64,000 nt of DNA from Pseudomonas sp. (GTDB lineage Bacteria > Pseudomonadota > Gammaproteobacteria > Pseudomonadales > Pseudomonadaceae). The notes beneath the pieces were generated by a model. The model made no database searches, had not been told where the DNA came from, and was given only the letters and a program-made list of their open reading frames with translations. The stretch spans positions 1 through 64,000 of the forward strand of contig NZ_JAGIBG010000024.1 of assembly GCF_017744435.1 (NCBI RefSeq), read 5' to 3'. Made by a program: the position numbers and the translations under genes. Shown here piece by piece: positions 45,935-56,432 of this stretch (the stretch's first letter is position 1; every line of letters starts with the position of its first letter).

Positions 45935-46630
45935 ATGCACGTTCTGCTCTGCGAGGACGACGACCTGATCGCCAGCGGCATCTGCGCCGGCCTCACGGCC
46001 CAGGGCCTGACCGTCGACCGCGTGGCCAATGCCGCCAGCGCCCGGGCCCTGCTGCAGGCGGCGCAGTTCGACGTGATGATCCTCGACCTCGGCCTGCCCG
46101 ACGAAGACGGCCTCAAGCTGCTGCGCCGCCTGCGCCAGCAGGGGGTCGACCTGCCCGTACTGGTACTCACTGCCCGTGACGCCGTCACCGACCGCGTCGA
46201 TGGCCTGCAGGCCGGTGCCGACGACTACCTGCTTAAACCTTTCGACCTGCGTGAACTGGCCGCTCGCCTGCATACCCTGCTGCGCCGGGTGGCGGGGCGG
46301 GCGGTGAACGTGATCGAACATGGCCCGCTGCGCTACGACCCGAGCAGCTGCGAGGCAACCCTGGCCGGCCAGCCGGTCGACCTGTCGCGGCGCGAGCAGG
46401 CGCTGCTCCAGGCATTGCTGCAGAACCCCGGTCGGGTGCTGTCCAGCGAACAACTCAAGGACTGCGTGTACGGCTTCAGCGACGAAGTCGAGAGCAACGC
46501 GCTGAACGTGCATATCCATCACCTGCGGCGCAAGCTCGGCAACAGCATCGTCGAGACCGTGCGTGGCCTGGGTTATCGCCTGGGGCCGGCACAGGCGCCA
46601 GAGCAAACCTCCGAGAGAACCGCCTCATGA
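45935..46630 (+). CDS. OmpR-family two-component response regulator (PmrA/QseB-like)
   Basis: MHVLLCEDDDLIASGI receiver, MILDLGLPDEDG, winged-helix HIHHLRRKLG. Confidence 0.9.
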   Translation: MHVLLCEDDDLIASGICAGLTAQGLTVDRVANAASARALLQAAQFDVMILDLGLPDEDGLKLLRRLRQQGVDLPVLVLTARDAVTDRVDGLQAGADDYLLKPFDLRELAARLHTLLRRVAGRAVNVIEHGPLRYDPSSCEATLAGQPVDLSRREQALLQALLQNPGRVLSSEQLKDCVYGFSDEVESNALNVHIHHLRRKLGNSIVETVRGLGYRLGPAQAPEQTSERTAS

Positions 46631-47949
46631 GCCTGCGGGTACGCCTCAGCCTGATCCTCGGCACCGCCTTCATCATCATCTGGGCGCTGGCAGCCGCGTG
46701 GATGCTGCGCGACCTGCGCCAGCAGATGATGTTTTCCCTCGACCAGCGCCTGGTGGCCTCGGCGCGCATGGTCGCCGGGCTCGTCGACCAGCTGCCGCAA
46801 CCGCTGGCGGCCAAGGGCGAAGACGCGCATTTTTCCGCCGACCAGTTGAGCGTGCCCGACGGCATGGCCTGCCAGGTGAGTTCCCTGCGCGGCGAGATCC
46901 TCGCCAGCAACCACAAGCATGACGGTGCCATGGATGACCAGCGCAGCGGCTTCCGTGACCAGACCATCGACGGCGCGTTGTGGCGCACCTTCACCTACAA
47001 CCACGGTGACGTGCGCATCACCACCGCCGACCGGCACATGGAGCGCGAGGCGCTGAACCAGTCCATTCTGCTGGCCGCCTCGGCACCGGTGCTGATGGCC
47101 TTGCTCGGCAGCCTCGGGCTGCTATGGATCGGCCTGGGCAAAGGCCTGGAACCGCTCAATCGCATGCGCGACGCCCTGCGCCGACGGCGTGCCGACAGTG
47201 TCGAACCGTTGCAGGTGGCCGGCTTGCCCAGCGAGCTGCAACCCTTGCTCGACACCCAGAACCAGCTGTTCCGTCGCATCGCCCAGACCCTCGAGCGCGA
47301 ACGGCGCCTGACCGACGATGCCGCCCACGAACTGCGCAGCCCGCTGACGGCAATCAAGACCCACCTGCAGGTGGCGCGAATGACCGACGGCGCGGTGCGC
47401 GAGCAAGCCTTGGAGCATGCCGAGCAAGGCGCCGACCGCATGCACCGGACCCTGGAACAGCTGCTGATGCTGGCGCGGGTCGAGGGCAGCCTGTCGTTCG
47501 AGGACGGTGTGCAGTGCAGTGCCGAGCAGGTCGCCCGCCAGGCGGTGCAGGATGCGGGTGGCGGTGACAATCGGCGCATCGTGTTGCACCTGCCGCAGGA
47601 GGCTACGCAGATCTACCTGGGCATGCCTGCGCCGCTAGCGGTGGCGGCCTTGCGCAACCTGCTGGACAACGCCCTGCGCCACGGGGGTGATACCGAGGTG
47701 GAGCTGGAAGTGCAGATGGCCGATGGGCAGGTGGGGTTCATGGTGCGCGACCATGGGCCGGGTATTGCCGAAGCCGATTTGCAGCACCTGACCGAGCGCT
47801 TCTGGCGCAATGGGCAGAGCGGGGGGTGTGGGCTGGGGTTGGCGATCGTTCAGGCGATCGTGCAGCGCTGTGCCGGCAGCCTCAGGTTCGACAGTCGCCA
47901 AGATGGCTTGCGGGTCCTGCTGCAAGTGCCGGCGCGCTCGGCCAGCTGA
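46627..47949 (+). CDS. Sensor histidine kinase (QseC/PmrB-like)
   Basis: DDAAHELRSPLTAIKTHLQ H-box, RDHGPGIAEADL and GCGLGLAIVQAI ATPase motifs. Confidence 0.92.
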   Translation: MSLRVRLSLILGTAFIIIWALAAAWMLRDLRQQMMFSLDQRLVASARMVAGLVDQLPQPLAAKGEDAHFSADQLSVPDGMACQVSSLRGEILASNHKHDGAMDDQRSGFRDQTIDGALWRTFTYNHGDVRITTADRHMEREALNQSILLAASAPVLMALLGSLGLLWIGLGKGLEPLNRMRDALRRRRADSVEPLQVAGLPSELQPLLDTQNQLFRRIAQTLERERRLTDDAAHELRSPLTAIKTHLQVARMTDGAVREQALEHAEQGADRMHRTLEQLLMLARVEGSLSFEDGVQCSAEQVARQAVQDAGGGDNRRIVLHLPQEATQIYLGMPAPLAVAALRNLLDNALRHGGDTEVELEVQMADGQVGFMVRDHGPGIAEADLQHLTERFWRNGQSGGCGLGLAIVQAIVQRCAGSLRFDSRQDGLRVLLQVPARSAS

Positions 47950-48032
47950 TCTTCATTGCCTGTGCCGGCCCTTTCGCGTCGAACCGCCGCGAAGAGGCCT
48001 GCACAGGCAAAGCAAAATCCCGCAACAACGGC

Positions 48033-48056
48033 TAAATCCTCCCCGCACTCAAGCGT
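48033..48056 (+). promoter_or_regulatory. Candidate PvdS-dependent promoter of pvdH (TAAAT-N16-CGT)
   Basis: CTAAATCC...CGT with exact 16-nt spacer, 47 bp upstream of the start codon. Confidence 0.8.
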
Positions 48057-48103
48057 TTTTCAAGCGATAACTGCCCATTCGCTTGCTTGCGAGGATTCAC
48101 CCA

Positions 48104-49494
48104 TGTCCACCGCTACCAGCCTTGCCCAGGTCCCGCCGGCCAGCGCGCCGCAACCTTTGTACGAATTCAGTGACTCGCCGCTGCTGCAACGCCAGCAGCA
48201 ACAGGAGTCCAACGCCCGCAGCTACCCCCGGCGTATCCCGCTGGCGCTCAAGCGCGCCCGTGGCATCCATGTCGAGGATGTCGAAGGCCGCCAGTTCATC
48301 GATTGCCTGGCCGGCGCGGGCACCCTGGCCCTGGGCCACAACCACCCGGTGGTGATCGAGGCTATCCAGCGCGTGCTGGCCGATGAACTGCCGCTGCACA
48401 CCTTGGACCTGACCACGCCGGTCAAGGACCGTTTCGTCCAGGACCTGTTCAGCATCCTGCCCGAAGCCTTGCGCCGTGAGGCTAAGGTGCAGTTCTGCGG
48501 GCCGACCGGCACCGACGCGGTGGAAGCGGCGCTCAAGCTGGTGCGCGGTGCCACCGGGCGCAGCACCGTGCTGGCCTTCCAAGGTGCCTACCACGGCATG
48601 AGCCAAGGCGCGCTGAGCCTGATGGGCAGCCATGGCCCCAAGCAGCCACTGGGCGCGCTGCTGAGCAATGGCGTGCAGTTCATGCCGTACCCCTACGACT
48701 ACCGTTGCCCGTTCGGCCTGGGTGGTGAAGCAGGGGTCAAGGCCAACCTGCACTACCTGGAAAACCTGTTGCTGGACCCGGAAAGCGGCGTGCCGCTGCC
48801 GGCGGCGGTGATCCTTGAGGTGGTGCAGGGGGAGGGCGGGGTGGTCCCGGCCGATATCGAGTGGCTCAAGGGTGTGCGGCGTATCACCGAACAGGCCGGT
48901 GTGGCGCTGATCGTCGACGAGATCCAGAGCGGCTTCGCCCGGACCGGGCGGATGTTCGCCTTCGAGCACGCTGGCATCGTGCCGGATGTGGTCACGCTGT
49001 CCAAGGCCATTGGTGGCAGCCTGCCGCTGGCGGTGGTGGTGTACCGCGACTGGCTGGATACCTGGAAGCCAGGCGCCCATGCCGGCACGTTCCGCGGCAA
49101 TCAGATGGCCATGGCGGCCGGTTCGGCGGTAATCAACTACCTGGTCGAGCACCGCCTGGCCGAACATGCCGAGGCCATGGGCCTGCGTTTGCGTGAGCAT
49201 CTGCAGCGGCTGCAACGGGACTATCCGCAGTTGGGTGATATCCGTGGTCGTGGCCTGATGCTGGGGGTGGAGCTGGTCGATCCGCAAGGTCAGCCGGATG
49301 CGCTTGGCCACCCACCTGCCAATCGGGTGCTGGCACCGAAGGTTCAGCGCGAATGCCTCAAACGCGGCTTGATCCTCGAACTGGGCGGGCGCCATGGCGC
49401 CGTGGTGCGCTTCCTGCCGCCGCTGATCATCAGTGCGCAACAGATCGATGAGGTGGCGCAGCGCTTTGCCGAAGCGGTTGCCGCAGCCATTTGA
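48104..49494 (+). CDS. pvdH: Diaminobutyrate--2-oxoglutarate aminotransferase (PvdH-like)
   Basis: Class III aminotransferase; YEFSDSPLLQRQQQQESNARSYPRRIPLALKRARG; IVDEIQSGFARTGRMFAFEH. Confidence 0.88.
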
Positions 49495-49534
49495 GTTCGT
49501 GAGGGCCGCGTCGCGGCCCCCTCGTTCAGCCTGA

Positions 49535-50425
49535 TCAGTCGCTGTTTTCACCCAGGCGCCAATACCCCATCGTCATCAGGCTGTCGCGCTGCAGCCTACG
49601 CTGTTTTGTCAGGTACCGGCGAATCTCCAGCACCGTCGCCGACTCCCCGGCCACCCAGGCATAGAACGCGCTTTCCAGCGGTAGGCTGGCCAGTTCGCGA
49701 ACGGCATGCTGCATGGCCTGGCCATGCGCGCAGCGCAGCAGCTCGCGGGGTAGCCAGTGGACGCGGGTATTGGTGCTGTGGCGCAGGGGCAGGCAATCAG
49801 CCTCCTGCGGCACTTCGATGAAGGCTTCCACGGCCAGTTCGGGTTGTTGCTCTGCCAGCACTTCGAGAATGCCGGCAATGGCGGGCAGGGCCGTTTCGTC
49901 GCCGATCAGCAGGACGTGGCGGGTCCCTTGTGGCGGCTTCCACTCATAGCCGCCAGGGTCGCCGGCATGGGCCAGGTTCGGCGCCACCATCAGCAGCCGG
50001 TCGCCCTCCTGGGCATGGGTTGCCCAGGCCGAGGCTGGCCCATTGACGCCGTGCAGCACAAAGTCCACGTCGACTTCCAGGGCATCCGCGCGCAAGGCAC
50101 GGATGGTGTAGGTGCGCATGGGCGGGCGCTGTTCGGGCGGTAGCGCGCTGTGCGCAGTCTTCCAGTGGACGTCGTGGGGCAGGGTTGGCAATGAGCCGTC
50201 AGGGGCAGGGAACAGCAGCTTGACGCGCTGGTCGGGTGCCAGGGTGTGCATGAGCTCGACATCCGGGCCGGTGAACACCAGGCGCGCGAACGATGGGCTG
50301 AGGCTGATGCGCCGGGCGAGTACCAGGTCGAACGCGCGGTACGGGCGAGCACCTGGCGATTGGCCCTGGATCAGGCGACGCAGGCCTTGTTGGCAGGCCT
50401 GGAGCATGCTGGCGGAGCGGGTCAT
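49535..50425 (-). CDS. Siderophore-interacting protein (ViuB/FAD ferric reductase family)
   Basis: RTYTIRALR, HGVNGPASAWA, GDETALPAIAGIL. Confidence 0.88.
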   Translation of the reverse strand: MTRSASMLQACQQGLRRLIQGQSPGARPYRAFDLVLARRISLSPSFARLVFTGPDVELMHTLAPDQRVKLLFPAPDGSLPTLPHDVHWKTAHSALPPEQRPPMRTYTIRALRADALEVDVDFVLHGVNGPASAWATHAQEGDRLLMVAPNLAHAGDPGGYEWKPPQGTRHVLLIGDETALPAIAGILEVLAEQQPELAVEAFIEVPQEADCLPLRHSTNTRVHWLPRELLRCAHGQAMQHAVRELASLPLESAFYAWVAGESATVLEIRRYLTKQRRLQRDSLMTMGYWRLGENSD

Positions 50426-50480
50426 GGGGAAATCCTCTTGCAAGCGGCTTTCCCTATGAACGAGTTGCGGGTACGGCGAA

Positions 50481-51896
50481 TTAACCGTTGTCCGCGTTCG
50501 CTACCTGCCAGCCACCCCCCAGCGCCTTGTATAGCGCCACGCTGCCCTGCAGCCGAGCCAGACGCAACTGCGCCTGCTGGTCCTGGGCGAGATAGAGCGT
50601 GCGCTGGGTTTCCAGCACACTCAGCAGGGTCTCGGCCCCGGCCGCGTAGCGTCGTTGGGCCAGGTCGAAGGCCAGGCGCGCCTGTTCGACTTCCTGGTCC
50701 TGCCACTGGCGCTGCTGCTCGACGCCGTGGATGGCATTGAGGGCCTTCTCGACATCGGCAAAGCCGGCCAGGATGCTGCTGCGGTAGCTTTCCAGCAGCT
50801 CGTCCTGCTCGGCTTGGGCCAGCTGTTGCGCCGCTCGCAGCCGGCCATTGTTGAAGATCGGCGCGACCAGGCCGGCGGTCAGGGTGTAATAAGAGCTGTC
50901 GAAGACCTCGGGCAGGGTGCTTGCGCCGGTGCCGAGGTTGGCGCCCAGGCTCACTTTTGGCAGCAGGGCGGCCCTGGCCACCTGCACATTGGCGTGGGCG
51001 GCGGCCAGGCGCGCTTCGGCGGCGGCGATGTCCGGGCGGCGGGCGAGCAGCTCGCTGGGTACGCCGCTGCCAATGCGCGGCCAGTTCACGGCTGCCAGCG
51101 CTTCACCCGTGGAGGGCAGCGCCTGGACCGGGTCGCCCAGCAGTGTGGCCAGGGTAACGCGGTTATCTTGCCGTTGCTGTTCGAGCAGCGGTACTTGCCG
51201 CGCCTGGGCGGCCACCAGGCTGCGCTGCTGGGCCAGTTCCAGGCGTGTCGCGGAGCCGGCGCGCTGACGTGTCTCGACCAGCGCCAGGACATCACGGGCG
51301 TTACGCAGGTTGAGGCGGGCAATGCGCAGTTGCTCTTCCAGGGCCAGGCCCTGCAGGTAGCTGCTGGCCACGCTGCTGACCAGCGTCAGCTCGACCGTCT
51401 GGCGATCGAAGCGGCTGGCGTCGAGGCTGTGCAGGGCGCTTGAGCGGGCAGCGCGCAGGCCACCCCAGAAGTCGATCTCGTAGCTGGCGACCAGCTGCAT
51501 GCCGAACGACGTGCTGGTCCGTTCGTATTTGCTGACATCGAGCTGGTCATAGCCCTCGCCATGCAACAGGCGCTGGCGGCTGCCGTCGAGCGCGAAGCTG
51601 AGCTCCGGCAATAGCGGCGCTCCGGCGATCACCGCCTTGGCCTGGGCCTGGCGCACGCGCGCCGTGGCGGCGGCAAGGTCGTGGGCATTGGACCGGGCGC
51701 GTTCGACCAGGCGGTCCAGTTCGGCGCTGTCGAAGGCCTGCCACCACTGCGCCGACGGCAAGCTGGCAGAGGGCTGGAGGGTTTCGCCTTGCCAGGCGGT
51801 GGGTGCAGCGATGCCGCTGGATGGCGCGGGCGGCAGGCTGCAGGCGGCGAGGCCCAGGCACAGGGACAACAGGCTGATGCGGCTTGGCAGGGTCAT
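50481..51896 (-). CDS. Outer-membrane efflux lipoprotein (OpmQ-like)
   Basis: RND/ABC outer-membrane channel family; lipoprotein signal LAACSLPPAPS. Confidence 0.88.
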   Translation of the reverse strand: MTLPSRISLLSLCLGLAACSLPPAPSSGIAAPTAWQGETLQPSASLPSAQWWQAFDSAELDRLVERARSNAHDLAAATARVRQAQAKAVIAGAPLLPELSFALDGSRQRLLHGEGYDQLDVSKYERTSTSFGMQLVASYEIDFWGGLRAARSSALHSLDASRFDRQTVELTLVSSVASSYLQGLALEEQLRIARLNLRNARDVLALVETRQRAGSATRLELAQQRSLVAAQARQVPLLEQQRQDNRVTLATLLGDPVQALPSTGEALAAVNWPRIGSGVPSELLARRPDIAAAEARLAAAHANVQVARAALLPKVSLGANLGTGASTLPEVFDSSYYTLTAGLVAPIFNNGRLRAAQQLAQAEQDELLESYRSSILAGFADVEKALNAIHGVEQQRQWQDQEVEQARLAFDLAQRRYAAGAETLLSVLETQRTLYLAQDQQAQLRLARLQGSVALYKALGGGWQVANADNG

Positions 51897-51899
51897 GGG

Positions 51900-53864
51900 C
51901 TATTCGCTGGTGAGGGCTTTGACCGGGTCGAGTCGGGCGGCTTTGCGGGCTGGCATGAAGCCGAACACGATGCCGGTGAGAACGGCACAGGAGAACGCAC
52001 CGAGCATGGCGGGCAGGGTGAAGGCCACGGCAACCTTGCCGAGCATCAATGCGCCGCCGATCAGCAGGGCCAGGCCAATGCCGGCCATGCCGCCGACCAT
52101 CGACAGCATCACTGCCTCGCTGAGGAACTGGCGCAGGATGTCGTGCTGGCGCGCGCCGGTGGCCATGCGGATGCCGATTTCGCGGGTGCGCTCGCGCACG
52201 GTCATGAGCATGATGTTCATCACCCCGATGCCACCGACCAGCAGCGAGATCGCGGCAATCGCCCCGAGCATCAGCGACAGGCTGTTCTGGGTGCGTGCCT
52301 CGGCCTGGATCAGCGCGGCCGAGTTGGTCAGTTCGAAGTCGTGACGGCCCTGGTGGCGCTGGCGCAGCAGGCGGTCGACGGCGGCTTCGGTTTCATCGAC
52401 CCGTGCCGCGTCGACGGCAGCGACGGTGATGTAATCGGGGTCGCGCTGGCCGAACAGGCGGATCGCCGCCGCCGAGTAGGGCACCACGATGCGCCCGTCG
52501 GCATCCTGGTCGCCGGAACTCGCGCCCTTTCCGACGAGAATGCCAATGACCTGGAAGGGTACATTACCGATCAGCAGGTACTGGCCAAGCGGGTCGCGGT
52601 CAGGCGCGAGCATCTTTTCCCGGACTTTCTGACCGATCACGGCCACCGCCGCGCCACTGGCTTCGTCGGCGTCGGTGAAGAACGCCCCTTCGACCGCCGG
52701 CCAGTTGAAGATCAGCGGGAACTGGTTGTTGTTGCCGCCCACGTAGAAGCGCTGGCTGTGGTTGCCATGGCGCACCATCACCTTCTCGCCCAGCACCGGC
52801 ATGATCTGCCGGACCTGCGGCAGCTGGCCGATGGCGGCGACGTCGTCGAGGGTAATGGTGCCGGCGGGCTCGCCCAGTGTGGCGGGCTTGCCGTTGAGGT
52901 AAAGGATGTTCGAGCCGAAGGCGGCCATCTGCGCCATCACCTGGCGCTTGCTGCCTTCGCCGACGGCCAGCATGACCACCACCGAGGCGACCCCGATGAC
53001 GATGCCGAGCAGGGTCAGGGCGGTGCGAAAGCGGTTCACCCACATGACCCGCCAGGCGGCTTGCAGGGCTTCGACCAGCTCACCCTTCCAGGCCCCACGC
53101 AGGGTCGCGCCACGGTCCAGGCGCTGGCGCAGGTCGTCGGCTTGCAAGGCTTGGCGCGGAGCGCTGGGCACCTGGTCGGTCGCGGTGTCGCTGATCATCT
53201 GGCCGTCGCGGATCTCGATCACCCGCTTTGCCCGCGCCGCCACCTTGTGGTCGTGGGTGATCAGGATGATCACATGGCCCTGGCTTGCCAGTTCGTCGAG
53301 CAGCGCCATGACTTCGGTACCGCTGTGGCTGTCGAGCGCACCCGTGGGTTCATCGGCGAGGATGATATGACCGCCGTTCATCAGCGCCCGGGCGATCGAC
53401 ACCCGTTGCTGCTGACCACCCGAGAGCTGGTGCGGGCGGTTGGCGCTGCGGCTGGCCAGACCCAGGCGGGCGAGCAGGGCGGCGGCGCGGGCATGCCGCT
53501 CACAGGCAGGCGTGCCGGCATAGATGGCCGGCATCTCGACGTTTTCCTGGGCCGAGCCCGAAGGGATCAGGTGGTAGCCCTGGAACACGAAGCCGAACGC
53601 CTCGCGGCGCAGCCAGGCCAGTTCATCGCTGCCCAGCTCGGCCACGTGCTTGCCGGCGAAGCGGTAGCTGCCCGACGTCGGGCGGTCGAGGCAGCCGAGT
53701 ATGTTCATCAAGGTCGACTTGCCCGAGCCGGATGCACCGACGATGGCGACGAACTCGCCGGGGTGGATGCTCAGGCTGATGCCGCGCAGCACATCGACCT
53801 TGGGGCTGTCCTGGCCACCGTAGGATTTGCGGATATCGACCAGTTCGATCAGCGGCGCGCTCAT
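51900..53864 (-). CDS. pvdT: MacB-family ABC transporter (PvdT-like)
   Basis: [23 protein letters not shown] ATPase plus four-TM MacB permease. Confidence 0.9.
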   Translation of the reverse strand: MSAPLIELVDIRKSYGGQDSPKVDVLRGISLSIHPGEFVAIVGASGSGKSTLMNILGCLDRPTSGSYRFAGKHVAELGSDELAWLRREAFGFVFQGYHLIPSGSAQENVEMPAIYAGTPACERHARAAALLARLGLASRSANRPHQLSGGQQQRVSIARALMNGGHIILADEPTGALDSHSGTEVMALLDELASQGHVIILITHDHKVAARAKRVIEIRDGQMISDTATDQVPSAPRQALQADDLRQRLDRGATLRGAWKGELVEALQAAWRVMWVNRFRTALTLLGIVIGVASVVVMLAVGEGSKRQVMAQMAAFGSNILYLNGKPATLGEPAGTITLDDVAAIGQLPQVRQIMPVLGEKVMVRHGNHSQRFYVGGNNNQFPLIFNWPAVEGAFFTDADEASGAAVAVIGQKVREKMLAPDRDPLGQYLLIGNVPFQVIGILVGKGASSGDQDADGRIVVPYSAAAIRLFGQRDPDYITVAAVDAARVDETEAAVDRLLRQRHQGRHDFELTNSAALIQAEARTQNSLSLMLGAIAAISLLVGGIGVMNIMLMTVRERTREIGIRMATGARQHDILRQFLSEAVMLSMVGGMAGIGLALLIGGALMLGKVAVAFTLPAMLGAFSCAVLTGIVFGFMPARKAARLDPVKALTSE

Positions 53865-55031
53865 TCAGCCTCCGCTGGCGCTGGGGGCGCCCATCAGCAG
53901 TTGCTCGCCCTCGCTGAGCCCGTCCAGCACCTGAACGCGCAGGCGGTCGCTGAGGCCGGTGCGTACCTGGCGCTGCACCACCTTGCCGTGCGGGTCGAGC
54001 ACCCGTGCCATGAACAGGCCGCCGTTTTCGTCCAGCGCGGCCAGTGGCACGGTCAGGACCTGGCTGGCTTGACCGGCGACGAAAAACACCTGGGTGGTCA
54101 TGTCGGCCATCAGGGCACCATCCGGGTTGTCGACATCCAGCAGCACGGTGTACTGCACCACCTGGTTGCTGGTGCTGCCGGCGCTGGCTGGGCTGCCACC
54201 ACCCTGGCTGGCTTGTTCAAGCGGCTTGGGCGGGATCGGCAGAATCTGCCGCACCGTGCTGCTCCAGCGGCGCTTGCCACCGGACAGCGTAGTGAAATAG
54301 GCGGTCATCCCCGGCTTGACCTTGCCGATGTCGGCTTCGGACACCTGGGCCCACACGGTCATCGGTGACAGCTTGGCGATGCGCAGGATCAGCGGGGTGC
54401 GTTGCTGGGCGTTGAGGGTCTGGCCTTCACGGGCGTCGACGGCTACCACCGTGCCATCCATCGGCGCATAGATGCGCGTGTAGCCCAGTTCCGCCTCGTC
54501 GCTGCGCAGGCTGGCCTGGGCCTGGCGGATCTGCGCCTGGAACATGTCGATGCGCGCCTGGGTGACCTTGAGCTGGGCAGCTGCGGCCTGTACGTCTTCA
54601 TCACGGGTGGCGCCCGCAGCGGCAAGCTCGCGCTGGCGCTTGAGCTGCTGGCTGGCCAGCTCGAACTGCGCACGCTGTTCGGCGAGCTGGGCCTTGAGGT
54701 TGTCGATCGAAAAGCGCCCGGCATCCAACCGTGCCTGTTGGGTAGAGGGGTCGATCTCGACCAGCAATTGGCCCTTGCGCACCGGGTCGCCCGCTTCCAC
54801 GTGCAACGTGCGGATCTGCCCCGAGGCCTGGGCGCCCACATCCACGTAACGCCGGGGCTGCAAGGTGCCCAGGGCGGTCACGCTGCTTTCGATGTCTGCC
54901 CGCGTGACCGTGACGGTACCGAGCGGTTGCGCGCCGAAGGGCAGGGTTTGCCAGGCCAGCAGGCAACCCAGGCTCAGCAGGCCCGCGCCAGCGAGGATGA
55001 ACTGGCGGCGGGGGGAGGTTAAACGGCTCAT
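53865..55031 (-). CDS. pvdR: MacA-family periplasmic adaptor (PvdR-like)
   Basis: RADIESSVTALGTLQPRRYVDVGAQASGQIRTLHVEAGD. Confidence 0.9.
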   Translation of the reverse strand: MSRLTSPRRQFILAGAGLLSLGCLLAWQTLPFGAQPLGTVTVTRADIESSVTALGTLQPRRYVDVGAQASGQIRTLHVEAGDPVRKGQLLVEIDPSTQQARLDAGRFSIDNLKAQLAEQRAQFELASQQLKRQRELAAAGATRDEDVQAAAAQLKVTQARIDMFQAQIRQAQASLRSDEAELGYTRIYAPMDGTVVAVDAREGQTLNAQQRTPLILRIAKLSPMTVWAQVSEADIGKVKPGMTAYFTTLSGGKRRWSSTVRQILPIPPKPLEQASQGGGSPASAGSTSNQVVQYTVLLDVDNPDGALMADMTTQVFFVAGQASQVLTVPLAALDENGGLFMARVLDPHGKVVQRQVRTGLSDRLRVQVLDGLSEGEQLLMGAPSASGG

Positions 55032-55097
55032 GCGGACTTCCAGCCTGGAGAGTGGTCACGCGCTGCCAATCGAGGTGCGCACCGAAGTCCCAGATAA

Positions 55098-55121
55098 ACG
55101 AAGGCTGGCCAGGCAGATTTA
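55098..55121 (-). promoter_or_regulatory. Candidate PvdS-dependent promoter of pvdRT-opmQ (minus strand TAAAT-N16-CGT)
   Basis: + strand ACG-AAGGCTGGCCAGGCAG-ATTTA, 16-nt spacer. Confidence 0.75.
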
Positions 55122-55235
55122 GCCTGAACGAGAGGGCAGAGGGCGAGTTGCTGAGAATAGTTATAATTTGTACTATCACAGCCCGGTATCATTCAGTCCC
55201 GCACGTGGGTTGCAAGGACGATTTCAGGTGCTGTT

Positions 55236-55712
55236 GTGGAACATTACTATCGCGAACTGGTGAGCTTCCTTTGTACCCGCCTGGGCAATCGCCAGGCTGC
55301 GGAGGACGTTGCCCACGATGCCTATCTGCGGGTGCTGGAGCGGACCGAAAGCGGGCAGATCGAACATCCGCGAGCGTTCCTCTACCGTACGGCACTCAAT
55401 CTGGTGATCGACCGGCACCGGCGCCACCAGGTACGGCAGGCCGAATCCCTGGATGCACTGGATGCCGATGGGCGTTTGCTCAGTGCAGAATTGCAGCACG
55501 ACGTGCAGCTTGACCAGCGCCTGGCCTTGATGCAAAAGGCCCTGGATGAGTTGAGCAAGGTGTGCCGGGACTGCTTCCTGTTGCGCAAGCTCGATGGCCT
55601 TTCACACCAGCAGATTGCAGAGCGTCTGGGTATCTCCCGCAGCCTTGTGGAAAAGCACATCGTCAACGCCATGAAGCACTGCCGTGTGCGCATGCGGCAG
55701 TGGGAGTCCTGA
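55236..55712 (+). CDS. ECF sigma factor (FpvI/FecI-like)
   Basis: GTG start; HYYRELVSFLCTRLGNRQAAEDVAHDAYLRVLE ... LDGLSHQQIAERLGISRSLVEKHIVNAMKHC. Confidence 0.88.
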   Translation: MEHYYRELVSFLCTRLGNRQAAEDVAHDAYLRVLERTESGQIEHPRAFLYRTALNLVIDRHRRHQVRQAESLDALDADGRLLSAELQHDVQLDQRLALMQKALDELSKVCRDCFLLRKLDGLSHQQIAERLGISRSLVEKHIVNAMKHCRVRMRQWES

Positions 55713-55882
55713 ATGCGGGGTGAAGGGCAGGTGAAAATTCTGTGTGATGGCCACTTGATTTCTCCCGCTTTCCCGACAACTATCTAAATTGACCCCTCCA
55801 GGTACAGCCCTGGTGGTTGCCTGTATCTGGCGCAGTTTGGTCAGGGAGCTGTCCCTTTTCACCTGACGGCCCAGGTCCGACA

Positions 55883-56362
55883 ATGACAAACAAGACCCTG
55901 CGCATCCTGATTGCCGACGAGCACCCGCAGCAGCGCCTGCAGCTGGAAAAACTGCTCAATGGCCTTGGCTACTACCGGATTGCCCCGGTCGATTCCTTCG
56001 AGGAGTTGCAGCGCCTGGTGCAGTGCGCCTTGCAACCGTTCAACTTGCTGCTGGGCAACATCGAGCTGGCCAGCCATGCGGGCGTCGACCTGGCACGATT
56101 CTGCCGGGTCAGCACGCAGATCCAGCATGCCCTGCTTTATCATTCGCAACACCTGAAAGTGCCTGTCGTGCCACAGACCGAGCGCCAGGCTGTCAGCGTG
56201 AGCCTGCCACAGGTACCGGACAACGACGCGCTGCAATCCTTCATGGCGATCATCGACAGCCCTGTGCTGGTCGGCAAGATTGCCCTGCCTTCCGGGCTGG
56301 CGGGTGGCGCGGTCCATGCGCGCAAGCCGAGGAACTTCGGCCACACCGTCTTCAGCCGTTAG
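55883..56362 (+). CDS. Receiver-like (response regulator-like) protein without output domain
   Basis: RILIADEHPQQRLQLEKLLNGLGY receiver N-terminus; phosphoacceptor region reads LLLGNIEL. Confidence 0.7.
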   Translation: MTNKTLRILIADEHPQQRLQLEKLLNGLGYYRIAPVDSFEELQRLVQCALQPFNLLLGNIELASHAGVDLARFCRVSTQIQHALLYHSQHLKVPVVPQTERQAVSVSLPQVPDNDALQSFMAIIDSPVLVGKIALPSGLAGGAVHARKPRNFGHTVFSR

Positions 56363-56432
56363 TGGCGTTGCTGGGGCAAGGCGGCAGGCATTTGCTATCC
56401 TCTTGCGCTTTGCCGATCTGCGGACCCTTGCC

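Noticed and set aside
47956-48010. Short inverted repeat ttgcctgtgccggcc...gaagaggcctgcacaggcaa as a possible regulatory element
   Set aside because: Looks like a degenerate REP-associated repeat or terminator after the sensor kinase gene; not enough to assign a function.
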